DNA of 7,812 nt from Amphritea sp. Its GTDB lineage: Bacteria > Pseudomonadota > Gammaproteobacteria > Pseudomonadales > Balneatricaceae. The stretch is from assembly GCA_018067325.1 (NCBI GenBank), contig JAGPUU010000103.1, positions 1 through 7,812 on the forward strand. The letters are read 5' to 3'. The position numbers and the translations under genes were made by a program. The notes below the pieces were generated by a model. That model was given only the letters and a program-made list of their open reading frames with translations. It did not search any database and had not been told where the DNA came from. This document shows positions 1-5,927 of the stretch, piece by piece. How positions within the stretch are numbered: position 1 is the stretch's first letter; each line of letters begins with the position of its first letter.

Positions 1-43
1 TTTTTAACCGTGTTTATAACTGTTTATGGTTATGAACAATTAC

Positions 44-64
44 TGTGCATAACTCTGTAGATTA
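44..64 (+). promoter_or_regulatory. Degenerate pair of DnaA-box-like 9-mers
   Basis: TGTGCATAA (44-52) and TGTAGATTA (56-64) resemble the DnaA box TGTGGATAA with one and two mismatches. Their starts are 12 bases apart, the same spacing as the pair at 189-209. DnaA binding is inferred from sequence similarity only. Confidence 0.3.
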
Positions 65-188
65 AGTATGCGTAACCACTTTACTTGTTGCTTAAGTGTC
101 TGAAATGTAAGTATTATAATGTTCCGTGTTAAATTTAGTCAGGTTATTAAATGAACAGCTATTTTTGATGAAAACTAGTCACAAAATC

Positions 189-209
189 TGTGGATATGCC
201 TGTGGATTA
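189..209 (+). promoter_or_regulatory. Pair of DnaA-box-like 9-mers
   Basis: TGTGGATAT (189-197) and TGTGGATTA (201-209) each differ from the DnaA box TGTGGATAA at one position and start 12 bases apart. With the pair at 44-64, 18 of 23 positions match over 44-66 versus 189-211. The boxes could bind DnaA as part of an origin or a titration site. No GATC site occurs in bases 1-240, which argues against a Dam-controlled E. coli-type oriC. Confidence 0.35.
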
Positions 210-238
210 AGTCTGGGTATCACTGGGGTAAAGCGCGT

Positions 239-261
239 GGAGCCCGTGATGGCGGGGCTCC
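239..261. repeat. GC-rich hairpin downstream of marC-like gene
   Basis: GGAGCCC (239-245) and GGGCTCC (255-261) form a perfect 7-bp stem with a 9-base loop. Neither strand has a proper T-run after the stem, so this is not a canonical intrinsic terminator. It lies about 30 bases past the marC-like stop on the minus strand and could still stabilise the 3' end of that transcript or contribute to termination. Confidence 0.4.
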
Positions 262-293
262 GGGTGGACTGTAGAATATTGCTGCAATAACAC

Positions 294-902
294 TCAGTGT
301 GTAATGCCTGCCATAAAACCGGTTATGCCGGTCAGGACAATCTGTGATGCCATCGCTGCCAGAATCAGGCCGGTGATCTTACTAAGAATATTCAGGCCGG
401 TATTGCCCAGCAAGCGTTCCAGTCGGGTCGCTGCATGAAGCAGTATCAGCAGGCAGATAAGCGCCAGAAACATTCCACCGAGGCCAAACAACATGTCGAT
501 GCCATGTAGCTCGGAACCATAAACAAGAATCGCACCTATAGTGGCAGGTCCGATAATGGTTGGAATGGCTAAAGGTACAACTGAAGCATCTTCCCTGGGG
601 CCTCCTGGCAGCTGAGCGTTGCTACGTACCCCTTCTTTTACCAGGCTGATTGCGGAGAGGAATAGCAGGATGCCTGCGCCGATGCGGAAAGAGTCGATAG
701 TGATACCCAGCACTTCAAACAGTGGCGTACCAAAGAAAAACAGGATCAGAGAGGCGCAGGCTGCAGCGAATACTGCTTTATTGGCCGTACTGCTTCGCTC
801 TGCCGGGGTGTCGCTTCGGGTTAGCGCGAGGAACATCGATACCACGAAAAAGGGTGCAAAGAGGATAAAGAACTTAATCCAGGTGGTAATTAACAGGGTC
901 AT
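294..902 (-). CDS. MarC/YchE-family integral membrane protein
   Basis: This 202-residue protein belongs to the MarC (UPF0056) family of small inner-membrane proteins, which usually have about six membrane segments and about 200-220 residues. Its function is not established; the old link to multiple antibiotic resistance for E. coli MarC was not upheld. Family signatures are IDSFRIGAGILLFL (about 70-83), VVPLAIPTIIGPATI (about 108-122) and a C-terminal LGLNI-to-ITGLILAAMASQIVLTGI stretch. E. coli YchE is the closest of the three E. coli paralogues I can recall. The usual NPxGxxP motif in the first membrane segment is replaced here by APFFVVSMF, so this is a divergent subfamily. The ATG at 902 follows a weak AAGAGA. 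The gene lies 40 bases past the terminator of the upstream unit, so it probably has its own promoter, which I could not identify. Confidence 0.88.
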   Translation of the reverse strand: MTLLITTWIKFFILFAPFFVVSMFLALTRSDTPAERSSTANKAVFAAACASLILFFFGTPLFEVLGITIDSFRIGAGILLFLSAISLVKEGVRSNAQLPGGPREDASVVPLAIPTIIGPATIGAILVYGSELHGIDMLFGLGGMFLALICLLILLHAATRLERLLGNTGLNILSKITGLILAAMASQIVLTGITGFMAGITH

Positions 903-942
903 AGTGGTTCTCTTATGGACACCGGGTAGGCGTATTTAACAA

Positions 943-969
943 AAAAAGCGGCCTTGTGGGCCGCTTTTT
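943..969 (-). terminator. Intrinsic terminator of the Nudix-YqaE unit
   Basis: An 11-bp perfect stem (AAAAAGCGGCC at 943-953 with GGCCGCTTTTT at 959-969) has a 5-base loop. The stem is GC-rich and is followed on the minus strand by an uninterrupted T-run. A-tracts and T-tracts flank it on both sides, so it could work in both directions. It separates the yqaE-like gene from the marC-like gene. Confidence 0.88.
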
Positions 970-975
970 AATTTT

Positions 976-1003
976 GTATAAGGCTTCAAGTAACGCCTTA
1001 TAC
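976..1003 (-). repeat. Second hairpin between yqaE-like stop and terminator
   Basis: GTATAAGGC (976-984) and GCCTTATAC (995-1003) are a perfect 9-bp inverted repeat with a 10-base loop. It starts 8 bases after the yqaE-like stop codon on the minus strand and is followed directly by the terminator at 943-969. It has no T-run of its own. It could protect the 3' end from exonucleases or serve as a binding site; both are inferences. Confidence 0.55.
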
Positions 1004-1011
1004 AGGAGTGG

Positions 1012-1173
1012 TTATTTTAACGCCAGCCAGAGCGCGTGAATAATGCCAGGAATGTAGAAAAACAGGCAGAGCACAATATTGATCACTAGCTGAAGGCCGA
1101 CACCGGCTTTCATAAATACGGCGATCGGCGGCAGTAAGATAGCCAGAATGATCAAAACGAGCTTGTTATCCAT
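1012..1173 (-). CDS. YqaE/Pmp3-family small membrane protein
   Basis: This is a 53-residue ORF beginning MDNKLVLIILAILLPPIAVF and ending ALWLALK. It has the UPF0057 (Pmp3/YqaE) layout: a first hydrophobic helix with the LLPPIAVF motif, a short turn with G-V-G, a second helix (NIVLCLFFYIPGIIHALW), and the family length of about 52 residues. Members are small proteolipids of the plasma or inner membrane, linked to salt or cold tolerance in yeast and plants; the bacterial role is poorly defined. The ATG is preceded by AAGGA with about 8 bases of spacing. It starts 15 bases after the Nudix stop on the same strand, so the two are very probably cotranscribed, and a double hairpin follows its stop. 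Confidence 0.92.
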   Translation of the reverse strand: MDNKLVLIILAILLPPIAVFMKAGVGLQLVINIVLCLFFYIPGIIHALWLALK

Positions 1174-1188
1174 TAGTTAGATTCCTTG

Positions 1189-1758
1189 TTAAATAGGCAG
1201 GTCGGATTTGTCCACATATTGCCTAGGCGGCGTTTCAAGGTCAATGTGACGCATCGGAAAAACGCCTTCTTTTCGATCTTCGAAATAAAACCTTAGCGCA
1301 TTTCTGATGGTTTGAAAGGCTAAATCGTCCCAGGGGATATCCTCTTCTGCAAAAAGCTGAACCTCTTCGGTTTCATCGCCTGCGGAGAAATCCAGGTCAT
1401 CAAGTTGCGCCAGATAGATCAGTTGAACCTGACTGACCGGAACAAGTGAAGTGACGGTATAGAGTTCAAGTTGGCTCACCCGTGCATTGGCTTCTTCCCG
1501 TGTTTCTCGGGTTGCTGCATTTTGGGTAGATTCACCGTTTTCCATATAGCCGGCAGGGAGTGTCCAGAAGCCTATGCGAGGCTCAATAGCTCGTTTACAT
1601 AGCAAGACTTTGCCTTCATAAATGGGCAGACAGCCGGCAATGACTTTCGGATTAACATAGTGAATAAAACTACAGTTGTTACAGATATGGCGGGGCCGGT
1701 TATCGCCTTCCGGTACTTCAAATCGAACTGCTGATCCGCACTGATTACAGAAATTCAT
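1189..1758 (-). CDS. Zinc-ribbon Nudix hydrolase
   Basis: This 189-residue protein probably hydrolyses a nucleoside diphosphate linked to another group (NADH, ADP-ribose or FAD-like substrates). The N-terminal zinc ribbon has four cysteines: C4, C7, C26 and C29. A Nudix fold follows with FWTLPAGYMENGE and a Nudix box from G70 to A92 including RETREEANA. The usual glycine near the end of the box is Asn, as I recall for this zinc-ribbon subfamily (Nudix_N_2 type). It is shorter than E. coli NudC (about 257 residues), so I do not call it nudC. A longer frame starts at 1845, but the ATG at 1758 has AAGGA about 7 bases upstream and puts the first zinc cysteine at residue 4, the natural start. The gene leads a unit with the yqaE-like gene and diverges from the NudL-like gene. 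The substrate cannot be assigned from sequence. Confidence 0.9.
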   Translation of the reverse strand: MNFCNQCGSAVRFEVPEGDNRPRHICNNCSFIHYVNPKVIAGCLPIYEGKVLLCKRAIEPRIGFWTLPAGYMENGESTQNAATRETREEANARVSQLELYTVTSLVPVSQVQLIYLAQLDDLDFSAGDETEEVQLFAEEDIPWDDLAFQTIRNALRFYFEDRKEGVFPMRHIDLETPPRQYVDKSDLPI

Positions 1759-2012
1759 CTTATGTCCTTCAAATATCTGCTCTGGCTTATAATCACTGCC
1801 TAAATAAAGATCACCCAGTTGAAGGGGGGCGATCAAAAGAGTCACTGACAGTGTGCTGTCTTAACTGTAAAGCAAAAGCCCCTGTAAGCTCAAATAATCG
1901 CTCTGTTTATCACGCTGAAACGCTCTTTCATTTATAGGTGAATAAGGCAGTACTAAACTTTAGGCTAGCTGGAAGGTATGATGGATTAATATTAGCGACT
2001 GAAAAAAACCAT
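1759..2012. promoter_or_regulatory. Divergent intergenic region between two Nudix genes
   Basis: This gap must hold the promoters of both Nudix units. Two overlapping inverted repeats lie near its middle: CACTG-A-CAGTG (1843-1853) and GACAG-TGTG-CTGTC (1847-1860). On the minus strand TTATAA occurs about 25 bases before the zinc-ribbon Nudix start region; on the plus strand TTTATA at 1931-1936 is a possible -10. Neither has a convincing -35, so I mark the region but do not call exact promoters. Confidence 0.4.
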
Positions 2013-2600
2013 ATGTTTGATAGGCTTAAACAACGTCTAGATCTATATGCCCCCCGGACACTTAGCCGGAGTGGGCCGGAAGCTGGCGTATTGATTGCGT
2101 TGACGGATAATCCTGCTGGCCCGGAAGTGATACTGACGCGTCGAGCTGGGCATCTGAATACCCATAGCGGTGAGATAGCCTTTCCTGGTGGTAAGCGGGA
2201 TGATACCGATCCTGATCTGCTCTATACCGCCTTGCGTGAGGCTGAGGAAGAGGTTGATCTCAAACCTGCAGATGTAAATATCATCGGCCCGTTGGGGGCG
2301 GTGTTGTCGAAGCACAAGCTTCAGGTGACTCCCTATGTGGGGATCATTCCCCACGATGTTGTCCTGACGCCGAATTTAGATGAGCTGGACCGGATCCACC
2401 GGGTACCGTTGAGCTTTTTTCTGGAGAAACCGCCTCATCATACCGATGCGATCCCTTTTAGAGGTAAGACCCACTATGTACCGGCTTATATGTATGAGGG
2501 CGATATCATCTGGGGACTGACCGCCTACATGTTAGTAGAGTTACTGAATGTGGGGTTTGATGCTGAGATTCCGATAAAAAATCGACCAGAGTACAGTTAA
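2013..2600 (+). CDS. nudL: CoA pyrophosphatase, NudL-like Nudix hydrolase
   Basis: The product (195 residues) should split coenzyme A and its derivatives into phosphopantetheine and 3',5'-ADP in the cytoplasm. The CoA-specific signature precedes the Nudix box: ILTRRAGHLNTHSGEIAFPG (40-59). The catalytic helix is ALREAEEEVDL (73-83), laid out as in E. coli NudL, followed by the family's QVTPYVGIIP (104-113) and IWGLTA (166-171). A GTG at 1938 would add 25 residues but has no ribosome binding site and no family counterpart; the ATG at 2013 gives the usual length of about 190 residues, though its own ribosome binding site is weak. Its last codons (GAG TAC AGT TAA) form the first unit of the 13-bp tandem repeat downstream. 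It is probably the first gene of a four-gene run. Confidence 0.9.
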   Translation: MFDRLKQRLDLYAPRTLSRSGPEAGVLIALTDNPAGPEVILTRRAGHLNTHSGEIAFPGGKRDDTDPDLLYTALREAEEEVDLKPADVNIIGPLGAVLSKHKLQVTPYVGIIPHDVVLTPNLDELDRIHRVPLSFFLEKPPHHTDAIPFRGKTHYVPAYMYEGDIIWGLTAYMLVELLNVGFDAEIPIKNRPEYS

Positions 2601-2679
2601 CAGGTACAGCTAACGAGTTCGGTTAAAGAGTACGGTTAAAGAGTACCGCTAAAAAGTACCGTTAAGGAGTGCAGATAAT
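2589..2679 (+). repeat. Seven-copy 13-bp tandem repeat
   Basis: Seven consecutive 13-base units fill this stretch without gaps: 2589, 2602, 2615, 2628, 2641, 2654 and 2667 are the unit starts. The consensus is GAGTACNGTTAAA. Positions 3, 4, 6, 8, 10, 11 and 12 are identical in all copies. Unit 1 overlaps the last four codons of the NudL-like gene, stop included. Every unit has TAA at positions 10-12. The join of units 6 and 7 makes AAGGAG (2664-2669), the ribosome binding site of the next gene. It probably grew by slipped-strand duplication of the gene's 3' end. Confidence 0.93.
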
Positions 2680-2680
2680 T

Positions 2681-3205
2681 ATGTTGTTTTCTATTAGTGG
2701 TCGTCAGATCAGCTTATTGGGCGAAGAGCATTACATCGCTCATAATGCCACCCTGATAGGCTCCGTTGAGGTGCATAATCAGGCCAGTATTTGGTTTAAC
2801 GCGGTTATCCGCGGAGATAATGACCTGATTACCATTGGCGAACGTTCTAATATTCAGGATGGCTCGGTGTTGCATACGGATCCGGGCTATAAACTGACGG
2901 TGGGGCGTGATGTAACCGTTGGGCATCTGGCGATGTTGCATGGCTGTGAGATCGGTGATGGCTCCCTTGTTGGGATTGGTGCGGTAGTGCTCAATGGAGC
3001 AAAAATTGGTAAAGGTTGTCTAATTGGTGCGAACGCTCTGGTGCCTGAGGGAATGGTGATTCCCGATGGCTCACTAGTGGTTGGCTCTCCTGCGAAAGTA
3101 AAGCGTACACTGAGTGAAGAGCAGCAGCAGGGCTTATTAGAAAATGCCGCACACTACGTCGAGAACATGCGCCGCTATCGGTCAGAATTACAGCAGCAGG
3201 ATTAA
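2681..3205 (+). CDS. Gamma-carbonic-anhydrase-like protein (YrdA/PaaY type)
   Basis: This 174-residue protein is a left-handed beta-helix trimer-former of the gamma carbonic anhydrase-like family (E. coli YrdA, PaaY, CaiE). Hexapeptide repeats run from about residue 20 to 135. The three zinc-binding histidines are all present: H65 (SVLHT), H82 (VGH) and H87 (LHGC). Other signatures are VIRGD (42-46), NIQDG (57-61) and the GSPAK element (135-139), with a C-terminal helix after it. True carbonic anhydrase activity varies within this family and cannot be judged here; some members are thioesterases. The ATG at 2681 is chosen because AAGGAG (2664-2669) sits 11 bases upstream; a GTG at 2669 overlaps that site and is unlikely. 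The gene follows the repeat array and is separated from the next gene by 10 bases. Confidence 0.9.
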   Translation: MLFSISGRQISLLGEEHYIAHNATLIGSVEVHNQASIWFNAVIRGDNDLITIGERSNIQDGSVLHTDPGYKLTVGRDVTVGHLAMLHGCEIGDGSLVGIGAVVLNGAKIGKGCLIGANALVPEGMVIPDGSLVVGSPAKVKRTLSEEQQQGLLENAAHYVENMRRYRSELQQQD

Positions 3206-3215
3206 GATCTGAATT

Positions 3216-3425
3216 ATGAATAACGAAACTACTGAGCCCCGTCCTGTTCGTTCGCCCTGTATCGGTGTCTGTGCGCTGGATGAAAAAGACCTTTGCGTTG
3301 CCTGCCGTCGGTCCGGCATGGAGATAGCGGAGTGGGGTGTCTTGTCTGAAGATGAGAAGAAGGTCGTCTGGGCGTTGATTCGACAGCGTGAAGAGGATGA
3401 TCTTAGTGCCAGAAGCGGAGGTTGA
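3216..3425 (+). CDS. DUF1289 four-cysteine small protein
   Basis: This 69-residue protein has the DUF1289 pattern SPCIGVC (13-19) followed by CVACRR (27-32), with cysteines 15, 19, 27 and 30 that could bind a zinc ion or an iron-sulfur cluster. After these come a W (40) and L-S-E-D-E-K (43-48), with a helix ending in IRQRE, all typical of the family. No function is established. E. coli YdhL is a homologue. The metal binding is an inference from the cysteine spacing. The stop lies one base before the start of the next gene, and the next gene's ribosome binding site lies inside this gene, so the two are probably translationally coupled. Confidence 0.85.
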   Translation: MNNETTEPRPVRSPCIGVCALDEKDLCVACRRSGMEIAEWGVLSEDEKKVVWALIRQREEDDLSARSGG

Positions 3426-3426
3426 T

Positions 3427-3726
3427 ATGAAAGTAATGATCGATCTCTGTGTGGTCCCTATTGGTGTCGGCACTTCTGTGTCTGAGCATGTAACCGCTTG
3501 TCAGCGAGTGCTGCAGGAATCTGGCCTGGAGCATCAGATGCATGCGTATGGCACTAATGTTGAGGGTGACTGGGATGCGGTATTTGCCGCTGTGAAACGC
3601 TGTCATGAGGTGGTCCATAGTATGGGTGCTGTGCGGATCAGTAGCAGTATGCGCATCGGTACCCGGACTGACCGGGATCAGTCCATGGACGATAAAATTA
3701 ATAGTGTGAAAGCTAAATTGAAGTAG
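3427..3726 (+). CDS. MTH1187/DUF77 thiamine-binding-like protein
   Basis: This 99-residue protein matches the MTH1187 (DUF77, PF01910) family of ferredoxin-like fold proteins of about 100 residues. Signatures are CVVPIGVGTSVSEHV (8-22), YGTNVEGDWDAV (41-52) and ISSSMRIGTRTD (71-82). Structures of relatives show tetramers with a small-molecule site; related domains such as YkoF bind thiamine or its pyrimidine part. Thiamine binding here is inferred. The frame is open from 3388, but the ATG at 3427 is chosen: GGAGG (3417-3421) lies five bases upstream and the family begins MKV-like here. It starts one base after the DUF1289 stop and ends 29 bases before the convergent corB-like gene. Confidence 0.88.
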   Translation: MKVMIDLCVVPIGVGTSVSEHVTACQRVLQESGLEHQMHAYGTNVEGDWDAVFAAVKRCHEVVHSMGAVRISSSMRIGTRTDRDQSMDDKINSVKAKLK

Positions 3727-3755
3727 CCGGACAGCTTTGAAGTATGAGGGAGGAA

Positions 3756-5039
3756 TTAATCCTCATCATCCTCATCGCTGTCTCGTCTCAGCCGGGTCGC
3801 CCGGATTGTCTTTATCAAGTTGTCGCTTACCTGCAGTGTTTCTATCCGGTAATTATCGATCAGTAAACAGACGTTGGCGTCTGGAATGGCTTCAATGATC
3901 TCCATCACTAGTCCGTTGATGGTTTTAGGTCCATCGGTGGGCAGGTCCCAGTCCAGGGATTTATTTACATCACGGATATTGGCTGTGCCGTCGATAAAGT
4001 AGCTGCCATCCCCTTGTGGGTAGATATCTTGATTGTCTTCTTTGCCGCTGATAGACATCTCGCCGACGATCTCTTCGAGAATATCCTCTAGCGTCACTAC
4101 GCCCTGAATATCACCATACTCATCAACCACTAAAGCGATTCTGCGGCTCTCTTTCTGGAAGTTCAGCAGTTGGGTTTGTAGTGGGGTACTTTCAGGTACA
4201 AAGTAAGGTTCGTGAATGACCTGAAGAATAGCCGCTTTGGTCACTGCATCTTGCCTGAATACCTGAGCCAGGTTGCGCATATGGAGTATGCCCACCACTT
4301 TATTCAGTTCTCCCCGATAAACGGGCATACGAGTATGGGAGGTGGTGCTTAATTGTTCGATGATCAGGTCAAGATCGTGATCCAGGTCGATTCCCAATAC
4401 CTCGTTACGAGGAATCATGATGTCGTTGACGGTGACATCATCCAGCTCTAATACGCCCAGCAGCATCGATTGATTGCGTTGTTGAAGCACAGCACCAGAC
4501 TCATTCACCAGTGTGCGAAGCTCTTCTGTACTCAGGTGGTGGTGTTCCCCTGGCGTCATTTTAATGCCGATTAGCTTAAGCAAGCTATTGGTGATCAGAT
4601 TGACGGTCCATACCAGCGGATAGAGTAGTTTTAGCAGCGGTTGAAGAATATAGGCCGCCGGGAAGGCGATCTTTTCGGGGTAAAGGGCTGCAATCGTCTT
4701 AGGTGAGACCTCGGCGAAAATCAGAATGACCAGTGTGAGTCCTGCGGTGGCGATGAATATGCCATCTTCGCCCCATAAATCAACGGCGATGATGGTGGCG
4801 ATCGCTGAAGCAAGAATGTTGACGAAGTTATTGCCGATGAGGATCACGCCGATGAGTCGATCAGGGCGTTTTAGAAGCTTGTTGGCTTTAATGGCTCCCC
4901 GGTGTCTGTTTTTGACCATATGCCTTAACCGATAACGGTTAAGAGACATCATGCCAGTCTCAGAGCTGGAGAAGAATGCTGAACAGAAAATAAGAAATAC
5001 AAGCAGTCCCAATAGGGACTCGATCGATGCGCCTTCCAA
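3756..5039 (-). CDS. corB: CorB/CorC-family CBS-domain membrane transporter (YfjD-like)
   Basis: This 427-residue inner-membrane protein is of the CNNM/CorB type, linked to magnesium or cobalt efflux and homeostasis. Domains in order are: DUF21 membrane domain (about 1-190, with SSSETG at 24-29, IGNNFVN at 68-74 and FAEVSPKTIA at 108-117), a CBS pair (about 205-330, with VDEYGDIQGVVTLEDILEEI at 305-324) and a C-terminal CorC_HlyC domain (about 340-415). It ends in an acidic tail (DSDEDDED). It aligns closely with E. coli YfjD over nearly its whole length. The start is TTG at 5039, with GAAGG about nine bases upstream, and matches the E. coli N-terminus. It follows the ypjD-like gene, as beside E. 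coli ffh. CBS domains suggest nucleotide (ATP-Mg) control. Ion specificity is not shown by sequence. Confidence 0.93.
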   Translation of the reverse strand: MEGASIESLLGLLVFLIFCSAFFSSSETGMMSLNRYRLRHMVKNRHRGAIKANKLLKRPDRLIGVILIGNNFVNILASAIATIIAVDLWGEDGIFIATAGLTLVILIFAEVSPKTIAALYPEKIAFPAAYILQPLLKLLYPLVWTVNLITNSLLKLIGIKMTPGEHHHLSTEELRTLVNESGAVLQQRNQSMLLGVLELDDVTVNDIMIPRNEVLGIDLDHDLDLIIEQLSTTSHTRMPVYRGELNKVVGILHMRNLAQVFRQDAVTKAAILQVIHEPYFVPESTPLQTQLLNFQKESRRIALVVDEYGDIQGVVTLEDILEEIVGEMSISGKEDNQDIYPQGDGSYFIDGTANIRDVNKSLDWDLPTDGPKTINGLVMEIIEAIPDANVCLLIDNYRIETLQVSDNLIKTIRATRLRRDSDEDDED

Positions 5040-5141
5040 GACGTTTAACCTTCAATAGCTGGTTGGAAGGCCATTGTCGGGCTAAGCCCAGAAACTGTCA
5101 AGCATACTTAGTTAACACTGCGTTCTGGATATAGTGAGAGC

Positions 5142-5927
5142 TTACATTAATAGTTCGACAACAAACTTACTGCCGAAGAATGAGAGCATTAACACGATAA
5201 AACCGCCAACCGTCCAGCGGATCGCTTTGTGGCTGCGCCAGCCCAGGAAGTGACGTCCTATTAGCAGGGTCGCGTAGAGCAACCAGGCCAGAATTGAGAG
5301 AACGGTTTTATGTACCAGGTGCTGAGCAAACAGATCCTCGAATACCAGCGCGCCGCTCACTAGCGAGAGTGTCAGCAGGATAAGTCCAGTCCAGATCATC
5401 TCAAACAGCAGTGCTTCCATCGTCTGCAATGGAGGTAGTGAGCGCAGCAGGCCTTTGGTCATGTGATGCTTTAAATGATAGTCCTGCTTGGCCAGCAGTA
5501 CTGCCTGAAAAGTCGCCAGAGTGAAGATGCTGTATGCCAGAATGGAGAGCAGTATATGGATAACAAGACCGCTGCCGTACTGTTTAGCTATATTGGTGTC
5601 TATTCCGAACAGGGTGAATAGCAGAGCTAACGCAGCCAGAGGGAGAATGCCGATAAACAGGTTGTCGATTCTCTGTCGCAGAGAGCTTAGCAGTACCAGT
5701 GTAGCGACCAGCCAGCCTATTAGTGAGCCAATACTGAAAAAGCCTAGATGGATGCCGCCGGGGTGGTGTAGATCGAGATAGACTGCATAGCTGTGAGCAA
5801 TTATGGCAACCAGTGCTATCAGTCTGATAATCTGTCTGTTAATGCTGCGGCCGCTAATCGTCTGCCACTGCAGGGAGGCAGCGGTTAGGTAACAGAGAAT
5901 AGCGATTAGTGTGGGCAGAGTTTGCAT
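5142..5927 (-). CDS. ypjD: YpjD-like inner-membrane protein, CcsA/cytochrome c assembly family
   Basis: This 261-residue protein has about eight membrane segments and the cytochrome c assembly (CcsA/ResC) fold. Visible features are the C-terminal HKTVLSILAWLLYATLLIGR (206-225) and a final membrane helix ending in SFFGSKFVVELLM, both characteristic of the YpjD family, plus histidines in loops (H45, H54-H55, H124, H206) of the kind that bind haem in CcsA relatives. It lacks the tryptophan-rich WWD haem motif, so a direct cytochrome c role is doubtful. E. coli YpjD has been linked genetically to the neighbouring CorB-type protein and magnesium or cobalt transport. The gene starts with ATG at 5927, without a clear ribosome binding site, diverges from ffh and lies 102 bases upstream of corB. 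Confidence 0.87.
   Translation of the reverse strand: MQTLPTLIAILCYLTAASLQWQTISGRSINRQIIRLIALVAIIAHSYAVYLDLHHPGGIHLGFFSIGSLIGWLVATLVLLSSLRQRIDNLFIGILPLAALALLFTLFGIDTNIAKQYGSGLVIHILLSILAYSIFTLATFQAVLLAKQDYHLKHHMTKGLLRSLPPLQTMEALLFEMIWTGLILLTLSLVSGALVFEDLFAQHLVHKTVLSILAWLLYATLLIGRHFLGWRSHKAIRWTVGGFIVLMLSFFGSKFVVELLM

Larger units (their letters stand above)
1..293. other. Gene-free AT-rich left edge with DnaA-box-like pairs
   Basis: I see no credible coding frame on either strand. The first 180 bases are clearly AT-rich. A perfect TATAAT lies at 115-120, but the hexamer 17 bases upstream (TTAAGT) is a poor -35 and no gene follows, so I do not call a promoter. Two pairs of DnaA-box-like 9-mers (44-64 and 189-209) and a GC-rich hairpin (239-261) are listed separately. 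The region lies downstream of the minus-strand marC-like gene; what lies beyond the left edge is unknown. Confidence 0.7.

Noticed and set aside
210..270. Small structured RNA or tRNA around the GC-rich hairpin
   Set aside because: Only the 7-bp stem at 239-261 is convincing; no cloverleaf, CCA end or terminator T-run is visible.
1..293. Complete oriC
   Set aside because: The boxes are imperfect, no GATC sites are present in bases 1-240, and none of the usual origin neighbours (dnaA, mnmG, rpmH) are in the window. Kept only as a lead.
1759..1845. N-terminal extension of 29 residues on the zinc-ribbon Nudix protein
   Set aside because: The extension has no family counterpart, and the internal ATG at 1758 has a good AAGGA site directly before the zinc-ribbon cysteines.
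1938..2012. GTG start of the NudL-like gene at 1938
   Set aside because: No ribosome binding site, and it makes the protein longer than the family. A weak -10-like TTTATA at 1931 would even place the transcript start beyond it.
2589..2679. Tandem repeats as a CRISPR array
   Set aside because: The 13-base units are directly adjacent without spacers, and no cas gene is present.
3750..3764. GAGGA-ATTAA-TCCTC as a terminator between the convergent genes
   Set aside because: The stem has only 5 bp, overlaps the corB-like stop codon and has no T-run on either strand.
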